From: Phoronis ovalis | Lineage: Eukaryota; Phoronida; Phoronidae | Assembly: GCA_028565635.1 (NCBI GenBank) | Contig: JAOXYB010044415.1 | Coordinates: 1-12,519, forward strand | Direction of reading: 5' to 3' | DNA length: 12,519 nucleotides | Part shown: one piece after another, positions 1-6,827 of the stretch | How positions within the stretch are numbered: position 1 is the first letter of the stretch | Layout: every line of letters starts with the position of its first letter | The notes under the pieces: model-generated | What the model was told of the DNA's origin: nothing | Database searches by the model: none | What the model saw: only the letters and a program-made list of their open reading frames with translations | Translations under genes and position numbers: made by a program

Positions 1-91
1 ACATTCGAGTAGTATAAATGTAAGGAGTTACTTCCGGTATGGCGATCTTATGATATAGACAATACATGTTAGTTCCTCATTCAATACTTAT

Positions 92-97
92 TTTATT
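92..97 (-). terminator. Candidate poly(A) signal AATAAA for the leftward gene
   Basis: TTTATT on the plus strand reads AATAAA on the minus strand. It lies about 175 bases beyond the TAA (274-272) of the candidate last exon. In AT-rich DNA this hexamer is common by chance, so the call depends on the upstream exon model. Confidence 0.25.
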
Positions 98-186
98 AGA
101 CAAAACTAACGACACAATAAGCATCACTAATGAAACAACATCTCTTTGCAAATTTCAACTGGCAGGTAGACTCCCCTCGTATTTTT

Positions 187-230
187 AGCTGGCTGATGAT
201 CTTTTTTTTTTAAATCAGCTGGCTGGTGAT
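187..230. repeat. Two-copy direct repeat, 14 bp, 30 bp apart
   Basis: AGCTGGCTGATGAT (187-200) and AGCTGGCTGGTGAT (217-230) differ at one base. They are separated by a run of T and A. No function is evident. Confidence 0.7.
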
Positions 231-271
231 TTGGAACAGTGATGGCCTTACAAGCTACATTATCAAATGGT

Positions 272-327
272 TTATGTAGCGTGAAACATGTAATAAAATA
301 TGTTGGTTTGGCGGTGCCTTTTGAAAC
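272..327 (-). CDS. Candidate last exon of the leftward gene (weak)
   Basis: On the minus strand an AG acceptor (329-328) is followed by an open frame to TAA at 274-272. Joined to the donor at 429-428, the one-base remainder completes an AGT codon and adds about 18 residues, basic at first (S-F-K-R-H-R-Q). The implied intron is 102 bases. The acceptor has a poor pyrimidine tract. Phase fit and a short intron are the only support, so this is a proposal. Confidence 0.18.
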
Positions 328-429
328 CTGTCTATACCATCTACGATAGACTTTACCAATTATTAGTGTCTAGAATAAAATCCTCCAAACTAGTTTCAAC
401 AATGTTTGTGCATGGTAGGGATTACATAC

Positions 430-544
430 TTTTTGGACGGTTGGCCACTTTCCTGCAATATGCTATGCAAAGATTCTTGACGTTCGGCAAACCTCTAAGC
501 TCTCCCGTCAAAAGTTGTCTGAGGCGTAGCACAAACTCACGAAG
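430..544 (-). CDS. Candidate internal exon of the leftward gene (boundaries unresolved)
   Basis: The minus strand has a frame open from 544 (just after a TGA at 547-545) to 425, with a protein-like run including LRQLLTGELRGLPNVKNLC. It ends at a reasonable donor, AAA|GTATGT (429-428). The first exon ends with one base of a codon, so the acceptor must leave two bases. Acceptors that fit this frame (for example exon start at 501) are weak. A better acceptor, ATATTGCAG (exon start 452), fits in phase but in another frame, giving GKWPTVQKVC and on to a TAG about 26 codons later. The region likely contributes coding sequence, but I cannot choose the frame. Confidence 0.25.
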
Positions 545-766
545 TCAGGACTACATATGTATGAATTGTATTTTGTGAACATTGATCTCGGGGCATTGAT
601 TTATTAGATTAGAACATCGTAGTAATTATTCAACAGAAATATTGATTATTTATTTATTTGACTTTCAAAATGAAAATAAGGTAATTGCCAACAGCTGATA
701 CATTCAAAAGTGTGATGTGCCCGAGTGATGTACACTCATATATTGTTAATATGACTAATGACTCAC

Positions 767-1241
767 CCTTTGACCATCTTTTTGTTAAACTACGGCCACT
801 TTTCTGTTCTGGATTGCATATTATGCTATTCTTGCGAAATGGTTGTCTTCCAACCTCCTTGATCGGCTGTACTAAATCGGTTTCTATCACTGAACGTTGA
901 TTTGATGGGCATCTCAAAGTCGATACATTCGCATCATGTTTCGTTTCGCTTTGCATTGCTGAATCATCTGATAAACCACGTTTATTGCTAAGTGATGATA
1001 AGCCGTCCACAACTTTATATGATGTTGATTGCTTCCTTTTAGCGTTCTCAAGCTGTGTTGCTTTTTTTCTCATTGCGGTTTCTTCTTTAGTTAAAATTTG
1101 TTGGCTGATGTTTTTCATTTTTTCGTATTGTTTGCTTACATTATTAACTATATTTTCATGTACTTTGGTTGTTTTACTGTACGTGAAATAATCTTCTTTC
1201 TGTGCTGCTTTTTCAGCTACTTTTTTAGCTCGGATTGACAT
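767..1241 (-). CDS. First coding exon of an unrecognised lysine/glutamate-rich protein
   Basis: The ATG at 1241-1239 is the first after an in-frame TAG four codons upstream (1253-1251) and has G at -3. The exon gives 158 full codons plus one base, ending at AAGG|GTGAGT (GT at 766-765), a near-consensus donor. The frame stays open to 654, but those residues (ILTIYECTSLGHITLL and on) are hydrophobic and unlike the rest, as expected of intron read-through; an unspliced product would be 195 residues. Residues 1-75 are rich in K, E, A and Q (MSIRAKKVAEKAAQKEDYF at the start), suggesting a coiled coil; residues 76-158 are polar, S/K/R-rich and probably disordered. There is no signal peptide or membrane segment. 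The family is not recognised. The gene is divergent to the one at 2225. Confidence 0.6.
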
Positions 1242-1323
1242 ATCTAAATACTAGTCTTTCAACAGGCCCCTTGACCTTTAAGTCTTATTTTGGTCTACAT
1301 GCCACCATGCTGACAACTACTGT

Positions 1324-1357
1324 ATTGGTGACGTCAATTCTTATGACGTTTTCCAAT
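1324..1357. promoter_or_regulatory. CRE flanked by CCAAT boxes, proximal promoter of the leftward gene
   Basis: Over 34 bases lie ATTGG (inverted CCAAT, 1324-1328), a perfect CRE TGACGTCA (1329-1336), a half-CRE TGACG (1344-1348) and CCAAT (1353-1357). It sits 83-116 bases upstream of the leftward ATG. CRE plus CCAAT is a known promoter arrangement for CREB/ATF with NF-Y. Binding is inferred. Confidence 0.5.
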
Positions 1358-1724
1358 GAAATTTAAAAAACAATACTTTGTTGGCAAATATTAAATTATG
1401 TGTTGGTTATTGCGTCTAGGAGTAGGGATCATAATTGGTGCATGTCTACTCTGAAGATGATTCCACTAGTCCGGATGTCCGCTGATTAGCTTTTGGATCG
1501 GATTTATATCGTTTATATAATCGACGCGACTAATAGTTGCCAGTAAGGGTAGGTTCAGTTTTCAGTTAGGTAGTACGCGGGTTTGCGACCAAGGATGGGT
1601 GGTTAATGATTGTTTTTCAGAAGTTAGGAGTTGGCAGATACGAGTACCATAAGGTCATCTTCGTGCTCAAATGACGCGATCTAATGGTCAGAAAGGATGT
1701 TATACGGTGGTTTTTGTGTGACAC

Positions 1725-1762
1725 TGAGTCAGATCATGGCTATTCCGCTAGTTGTATAAAGG
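1725..1762 (+). promoter_or_regulatory. AP-1 site plus TATA box, candidate core promoter
   Basis: A perfect TGAGTCA (1725-1731) lies 24 bases before TATAAAGG (1755-1762). A start site near 1785 would give a leader of about 440 bases to the ATG at 2225, which could be shortened by the candidate leader intron 2030-2201. TATA-like strings are common in AT-rich DNA; the GG end and the adjacent AP-1 site raise the odds. Confidence 0.35.
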
Positions 1763-1815
1763 CATGACAGATACAATATATTATTATAAGCTTGAAAGTT
1801 ACAGAAACTCAATAT

Positions 1816-1948
1816 TACAGTGCGATTTTGTCGCCAGTACTTTGATTGTAAGCTCAGTTATATCATTCCGCAGTTGACCAAATTTGTTCTTGTTAAACAC
1901 ATCATTACCATTGACTCACATACACCACCTTAACATAGTCGCACTGTA
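1816..1948. mobile_element. Small TA-flanked inverted-repeat element, Tc1/mariner-like MITE
   Basis: TACAGTGCGA (1816-1825) is matched exactly by TCGCACTGTA (1939-1948); extended inward, the ends agree at 14 of 16 bases. Read as a TA target duplication around terminal repeats starting CAGTGCGA, the element body is 129 bp (1818-1946). TA duplication and CAGT- termini are hallmarks of Tc1/mariner elements. It encodes no transposase, so it would be non-autonomous. An AP-1 site, TGACTCA (1912-1918), lies inside it. A chance 10-bp inverted repeat remains possible. Confidence 0.45.
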
Positions 1949-2029
1949 TGATATAATTCAGTAATTCAAACCTTCATTCATGCCATAACATTAAATTTGA
2001 AGCTTAACTATAACTTTTATTTTTCTCAA

Positions 2030-2201
2030 GTAAGTTTATCCTAAGTAAAATTATGAGGCACATTTTCTTGCACCTGACACAAAGTACGTCATAAGCGCTG
2101 TTATGACGCAAGTCTTTATTGTGATGTCATAAATGGGACCATGACAGCCGACTGTAAATTGCATATGTCCTCTTTCCAAGAAAGACCTTTTCTATTTTTA
2201 G
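2030..2201 (+). other. Candidate 5' leader intron of the rightward gene
   Basis: CTCAA|GTAAGT (GT at 2030-2031) is a consensus donor, and CCTTTTCTATTTTTAG (ending 2201) is one of the best pyrimidine-tract acceptors in the window. Removing it would place the ATG at 2225, 23 bases into the next exon. If real, the ATF-like sites at 2085-2129 would be intronic. Confidence 0.3.
2085..2129. promoter_or_regulatory. Three ATF/CREB-like sites upstream of the rightward gene
   Basis: TACGTCA (2085-2091, the reverse of TGACGTA), TGACGCAA (2104-2111) and TGATGTCA (2122-2129) start 19 and 18 bases apart. Each differs from the CRE by one or two bases. They lie 96-140 bases before the ATG and mirror the CRE cluster at the other gene. 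Confidence 0.4.
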
Positions 2202-2224
2202 TGTGTTAATTTTTATTAAGACTG

Positions 2225-3857
2225 ATGCGTAACTGTAATAACTGCTTGAGGATGAAGCAACATTGTTACAAGAAGACAAAAATGAATCAAAAGGTACAAC
2301 TTCCTGTAAAAAGGGAAAGCTGTAGGACAGCAGCTAAAAGAGATGGTGTGCCTTACGCACTTCTCTTAAAAATGAACCATAATGGTCCAAAACACGACTA
2401 CGTCGAACTTCCAAGAAAGGGTAGTAGTACTAAAAAAGCTAACCTTCAAAAACGACAAGCTTATATTGAACAGTTCCGTGGAACAAGTTGTTTGCATAAA
2501 AGCATGTTAAAAGTTTTGGAGCGTGAAAAGAAACCTCTGTGCGACGAATTCATTAGTAATATTTCCATTCTTGGAGAAACATGTTCAAAATGTCAGTTCA
2601 GTCCTGGAGTTTCATCTGATTGTTGTGAACCATGTAGAGTTATACAACTTGCAGCTGACTATATAATTTATTTACAAAGAAAATTAGGATTATCTGACGT
2701 GGATGGAAGGCAGCAAGCAAAACAATGCCGTGCTCTAATCAAGCAGAGACTTGGTACAAAAACTGCAGTAAATGTATTCAATGTGAATGCAAAATTAAAT
2801 AGTTCCACGCAATCAATAACGATTGCTGACCAATATAAAAGTGCTGCAGTAAAATCACCGTTATATAAAGCAAAGATGGATGTTTCAGCTGTAATGGGCG
2901 GAGACGTGAGACACAAAGAAAGCCAGTTCCGTGTTCCTGTCAGGCAAGAGTTTGGCACAGGTATTACATTAAAGTCCTTTACTATGGATGCAATAACCCC
3001 CAGAACACATTCAGTTGTGGTAAATGAACAGCCCAAAAACACGGTAAAACAACCTGCAAGAATTGCAGCAAATGCTTTCGACTTAGAAGCAACAACAAAC
3101 AATGCTACACAGCTAATAAAGATAAATGAGCGACAAGAAAGCGCAATGAAATCACTATCGGAAGACACAGTGATGGTGGATGTATCAGCTTTACCGGGCG
3201 GCGATGTGAAACAGCCCGTAAAAGAATGTCATATTCCAATAAAACAAAGACATGGTACAAGAATGGCACTAAATGGTTTCCATGCAACATCAAGGTTTTT
3301 CAAACAGTCAATAACGAGAATTGGGAGACACGAAACAGTACCGACACCGTCAGAAGACGCAATGATGGATATTTCTACTTGTCCTGATCATCTGAGGGAT
3401 CATGTGCCTACTTCATCAGTCAAATGCTTGATGGATGAAGATGACGACATACCTACTGTGTCATTGCCAAATTACCTGCCAGTGAAACCAAATATAATAG
3501 AGCTCACGGTGAATTCAAACGTAGAGCCTATTATGCAAACTTATTCATCGGACCAATATTCTCTTTGTAATAACGCATGGAACACACCAGTGCCGAGTAG
3601 TGTATCTTCTAATGCTATATTTTCTGATATAACTCACTCAGAAAATACAGTAACACATACCAAGACGACGGAATCATGCAACGCTATTTCACAAGCTATT
3701 GCAATCAATACAGCACAAGTCAACTCTGACATGGCAAATGGCGACAAAATGTATGACGTTGAGAATCAACAAAGCACACTGGGTCGCACGATTGTCGGCG
3801 CAGCTGGAGACGCACTACAAACAGTAGCCAATTTGAGCAATGTAGCTGTAGGAACAG
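2225..3857 (+). CDS. Exon 1 of a divergent HLH-like, repeat-containing protein
   Basis: The ATG at 2225 follows an in-frame TAA at 2207-2209. The exon encodes 544 residues plus one base and ends at ACAG|GTACAT (GT at 3858-3859). Residues 4-14 hold C-x2-C-x6-C. Residues 99-154 look helix-loop-helix-like: helix 1 is EREKKPLCDEF and onward, with hydrophobics at L105, F109, I113 and L116; the loop has C120, C123, C133, C134 and C137; helix 2 is RVIQLAADYIIYLQ (138-151), close to bHLH helix 2. The basic stretch lacks the usual H of the H-E-R E-box triad, so E-box binding is doubtful. The CDEF motif recalls TCFL5-type bHLH proteins, but I cannot assign it. Residues 172-385 are degenerate repeats and the rest is S/T/N-rich. 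Unspliced, the frame stops at 3967 (580 residues). A role as a nuclear regulator is inference. Confidence 0.65.
2738..3382 (+). repeat. Degenerate internal protein repeats in exon 1
   Basis: Three anchors recur: IKQRLGT (residue 172), VRQEFGT (239) and IKQRHGT (339), each followed by a 'xxxLxxF' segment. MDVSAVMGGDV (218) pairs with VDVSALPGGDV (318) exactly 100 codons later, with a third, eroded copy MMDIS (380). At DNA level the GGDV blocks agree at about 28 of 35 bases. The 239-338 stretch looks like two partial units, one starting near residue 279 (RIAANAFDLE). This suggests old tandem duplication followed by divergence. Confidence 0.65.
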
Positions 3858-4189
3858 GTACATTTCGATTCTCGTCAACATCTGTTAAGTTAAAGTTTAG
3901 TCTACCTGTAATGTACATACACGTTTTTCGCTTGGTTAAAGAAAACAAACGCTGTACGTACAGCTAGCATTCATTCTTAGGACAAGCTAATGGAGTATGT
4001 ACTTGAAATATTTATTTGGTATTTAATTTTTTTAATTTACCTTAGGCGCTACAAACGTATTCTATAAAATTATGGTAGCATTTTTTTTAATCACATCTGC
4101 GTATGTATATGTAAAGAAATAATTGAGACATTTTACTTCCATACTTCCAAAATATTAATGGTAAAATTAAATATCAAATTTCCTTTTAG
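3858..4189 (+). other. Intron 1 of the HLH-like gene (332 bp, phase 1)
   Basis: It runs from GTACATTTCG to TTTCCTTTTAG. The exon on the left ends with one base of a codon and the exon on the right supplies two, forming GAT. The upstream frame stays open for 36 codons into this intron, so a retained-intron form with a short basic tail (stop 3965-3967) is possible. Confidence 0.6.
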
Positions 4190-4331
4190 ATTACAACATG
4201 CAAAATATCAAGCCATTTGCTGTTATTACCGAGGACGATGATAAAAATGATATTTACTCTGATTGGTCATCAGATCCTGATTTCAGTGACGATAGTGAAA
4301 CTGACAGTGATGAAGATGACGACTCGAGCAG
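4190..4331 (+). CDS. Exon 2 of the HLH-like gene: highly acidic segment
   Basis: It encodes residues 545-592. After a short start (YNMQNIKPFAVITEDDDK) it is almost wholly D, S and E, as in DPDFSDDSETDSDEDDDSS. Its 3' end is GAGCAG|GTACTA; reading on gives a TAG after one codon, so the exon must be spliced to be useful. It ends with two bases (AG) that join the T at 4847 to give serine. Serines in an acidic context resemble CK2 targets, and such stretches often serve as activation or protein-contact segments; that role is inference. Confidence 0.62.
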
Positions 4332-4846
4332 GTACTAGAAATGGCACTAAAACCTTCTGAACGTAATGGTTTACTTTTAGAGTTACCATAGCGTTTGTGT
4401 TTGGACTTGCTGTACCATGCAACCAGTCAATGGCTGACTCCAATGTCAGTATAACGAAAAATGTTCAAGTACATTTTAAAAAATAACCTGCCCTGGGACA
4501 TTGGCAATAACCCATTCCAAGCCCTTATTTGTCGTTTAAATGCAAGTGTTAAATAAGATTATTAATTTATTTGAAACACTCTTCTAAATCCAAAAGTTAA
4601 ACGAGTACTCATAGCTTCAAACTAGATATACACAAGATCGATCATACACAAAATAGTTGCTGTCTTTTAAATATCTATGCCATATATGCTATATGCCCTC
4701 CTGGAGGAACAGTTTTTAAAATACACTCCCAAAATATAGGAATTTGTTGGAAGACTGGAAGAGGCAGTTCTGCATCTTATCAACTGTGTTAACTGTCAAA
4801 TACATTCACGTGTTTCAATATAAGAACCGTCATTACTTTTTTATAG
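4332..4846 (+). other. Intron 2 of the HLH-like gene (515 bp, phase 2)
   Basis: It starts GTACTAG and ends TTACTTTTTTATAG. Two bases are left in the upstream exon and one in the downstream exon, so the frame is restored. Inside, TACATTCACGTGTTTC (4800-4815) resembles TACATACACGTTTTTC of intron 1. An open frame from 4744 runs through this intron into exon 3 out of frame with the gene; I treat it as chance. Confidence 0.58.
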
Positions 4847-5525
4847 TGACTCCGATGTTTGTCAGCTGCAAAGGTCCAAAGTATTCACGTCTCTTAATTT
4901 GGATGGTGCCGAAGGTCTTGCATCACTTGTTAACGTACATGTACCTGTTGTTTCCAGTACCAATTTATCACTTGGGTCATTTTCGTTTATTGGTCCTGAC
5001 ACAAGTGTATGTGAGAACGGAACAAATGGGACTGACACGGTTAAAGCCGTTGCTTCACATACTGCGCCTGCTGATACTGTTACTCATTTATGGCAACATA
5101 GAATTAATGGTAATGGTCCGGTTAAAGACGTTATTCCTTTTGACGATACTTTACATCAGTCTCCTCCGTCTACAGATAATAACGCAAGGTTAAGTGAAAA
5201 TAGAGTTAATGATACTGACTCGTCTACTGACGTTAATTATTACAACGAAACATCATATGGATCCTTTGCGTCTACTGATCCAACGAGAATATGTGAAGAT
5301 AGAATTAATGGCATTGACCCGACAGAATTGTTCGAAAAATTGAGTATGGTGAATAACGAAGATGTTTCTATTTCGCCCTCAAAACATTTTGGATGTACTA
5401 GGAGTAACGTTATATTTCGATTACCAAGTGCATGTGTAACGTCAGAAGCGATGACAGCAGGAAGAAATGAAATAATAATGAACGCTAGTGTGCCACAAAC
5501 AAACAGATCTATTTGTGTTATGTAA
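4847..5525 (+). CDS. Exon 3 (terminal) of the HLH-like gene, with a second repeat array
   Basis: It begins T GAC TCC GAT GTT, continuing the acidic run (S-D-S-D-V), and stays open to TAA at 5523-5525. The joined coding length is 2454 bases, exactly 818 codons with the stop, so 817 residues. Residues 648-755 contain four diverged units with the core E-[ND]-R-[IV]-N-[GD]-x-D. Composition is T, N, S and D-rich; there is no membrane segment or signal peptide. Near the C-terminus is a more hydrophobic piece (SNVIFRLPSACVTSEAMTAG). An unspliced reading from a TTG at 4899 has no ATG start, which supports this being an internal or terminal exon. Confidence 0.62.
5013..5333 (+). repeat. Four diverged repeats of about 33 residues in exon 3
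   Basis: Cores ENGTNGTD (codons from 5013), QHRINGNG (5094), ENRVNDTD (5196) and EDRINGID (5295) recur at 27, 34 and 33 codons. Three of the four are followed by a [KT]-x-V-like or DV motif. Spacers between cores are low-complexity T/S/D. Identity is low outside the cores. Confidence 0.6.
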
Positions 5526-5589
5526 ATTTTGCTCATTCACATGTTTGTTTTGATATGTACTATGTAATATTAAATTTTAGATTTTGCTA

Positions 5590-5595
5590 AATAAA
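5590..5595 (+). terminator. Poly(A) signal AATAAA of the HLH-like gene
   Basis: AATAAA lies 65 bases after the stop codon and is followed by TGTACTGTTTTCTT, a U-rich downstream element-like run. A second AATAAA is at 5762-5767. Confidence 0.5.
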
Positions 5596-5599
5596 TGTA

Positions 5600-5889
5600 C
5601 TGTTTTCTTAAGGCTCTATGATATAAATGTTTGAACCTTTACTTTAGTCTTTATGATTATATTCTTTTATTAACGAATGAATTGTACAGCATTGCTGCCT
5701 CTTATTCGGATATTAAGGTTAGGTAGTCTAGGTAGTATATGGATGGTGTAATACGGTTTTAAATAAAACTTCGTGAAAAATCCACGTTACTATAGGGATT
5801 GTAACTGTCCTAGCTGGTAATGTATCTGTAGCATCATCTCAAAGAATATTGGTCCTGAAGCAGTTGATTTGAAGTTTTTTTTGTATTAT
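5600..5889. other. Intergenic, no gene seen
   Basis: AT-rich and stop-rich on both strands. The only pattern is a short GGTAGT-containing duplication (AGGTTAGGTAGTCTAGGTAGT region, about 5717-5737). Confidence 0.5.
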
Positions 5890-6055
5890 GTAGGGGGGTC
5901 CCCCAGGTGCAATGCTCCCGCTTAAGAATTGCAATTGCTCACTGCTCCCATTTAAGAGCGTGCGAAAGCATGATCTCAGGCGAGCGCCCGCAGGGAGCAA
6001 AGCAAAGCAAAAGTAGGGGACGGGACCGGGGCCGGGCATCTTCCCCCGGAAATTT
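5890..6055. repeat. GC-rich island, probable repeat or transposon remnant
   Basis: Bases 5891-6050 are 60% GC (96 of 160) against roughly one third around them, with abrupt edges. It holds a GGGGG-T-CCCCC hairpin (5894-5904), two copies of TGCTCCC[GA][CT]TTAAGA 30 bp apart (from 5913 and 5943), and an AGCAAAGCAAAGCAAAA run. On the minus strand it is followed by A-rich sequence (AATACAAAAAAAACTTC), which could be the A-rich tail of a retroposed copy. Overlapping short frames exist on both strands with no recognisable protein. Confidence 0.45.
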
Positions 6056-6504
6056 TGTTGATAGTGCATTCTTGGACTCTTTTTTACCACGACACATTTA
6101 GCCAATTTTGATCAATTTTTATACATTGACAAAGTAACATTTTACGTGGAGAAGGTGGCTTTAAATATGTTTTAGGTTTTAGAATTATGATGATCCTAAT
6201 CACTTATGAAATTATTGAAGTATAACTACAGTGACTCTAATGGACAGTGTTTATGCAGGAAACACCGCAGCAAAAAACCTGAGATAATTTTCACCTTAAT
6301 TCTTAAAATGTTTTGCTAATCTATGAAATGATTTTATTAAAATATATATATAACTTAAATATGTCCTCACTCAAGCAGAATACTTAATCTTTTGATCGAA
6401 TTTTTCCATAAAACATGTATCACATGAAATAATAAACAGGTGTTTAGGCCCTGATCACACATCCCTACCCAATTTTTTGGTAATTACCTCGATTGTCAAC
6501 TCCC
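6056..6504. other. Intergenic, no gene seen
   Basis: AT-rich sequence with a short (AT)n run near 6342-6352. No open frame or RNA gene is recognisable. Confidence 0.5.
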
Positions 6505-6719
6505 TCCACCTCATATACTGCTTACAATGTCATTCATAGTCACTAGAGCTAAAGGACTAGAGGAAAGGTGAGATAAGTATGTTAGTATGGGGTTAGTATC
6601 CTGAGGCACATTGTCAAACAGGTTACAATTTACCGCACGTTCTTACCATACATCTCTAAGGCAGCAAAACAAAATGACTGATGTCTCCCGAAGATAATGA
6701 CTGAAGTATAGATTTGTTC

Positions 6720-6745
6720 TCGAAAGATAATTGCTCGTCTTTCGA
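6720..6745. repeat. Small hairpin inside the foldback loop
   Basis: TCGAAAGA (6720-6727) and TCTTTCGA (6738-6745) form a perfect 8-bp stem with a 10-base loop, close to the centre of the larger foldback. Confidence 0.6.
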
Positions 6746-6799
6746 AATTGCGCTGCACACCTAGATGTTATTCACTTACTGGAGCCAAACAGCTGGAGA

Positions 6800-6827
6800 C
6801 TAGAGCAGCTCTAGAAGAAATTTCTTC
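6800..6827. repeat. Two abutting palindromes
   Basis: CTAGAGCAGCTCTAG (6800-6814, odd centre) and GAAGAAATTTCTTC (6814-6827) are both perfect and share one base. They lie between the arms of the foldback. Confidence 0.7.

Larger units (their letters stand above)
1..271. other. Non-coding flank, probably 3' side of the leftward gene
   Basis: No frame here is convincing as coding. It contains a short direct repeat (187-230) and a possible leftward polyadenylation signal (92-97). If the leftward gene runs this far, this is its 3' UTR and downstream flank. Confidence 0.4.

Noticed and set aside
300-578. 92-residue plus-strand open frame starting at an ATG
   Set aside because: No family resemblance or promoter, and it overlaps the better-supported minus-strand exon candidate at 544-430.
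2668-3168. 166-residue minus-strand frame opposite the HLH-like exon
   Set aside because: It mirrors the codon pattern of the strong plus-strand frame, which has the repeats and a fitting splice structure.
4744-5193. 149-residue frame running from intron 2 into exon 3
   Set aside because: It has no ATG start, and its leucine-rich content is a shifted reading of the exon 3 repeats.
5839-6105. Frames of 88 and 64 residues across the GC-rich island
   Set aside because: GC-rich DNA lacks stops by composition. Both strands are open at once and the sequence shows repeat-like structure rather than a protein family.
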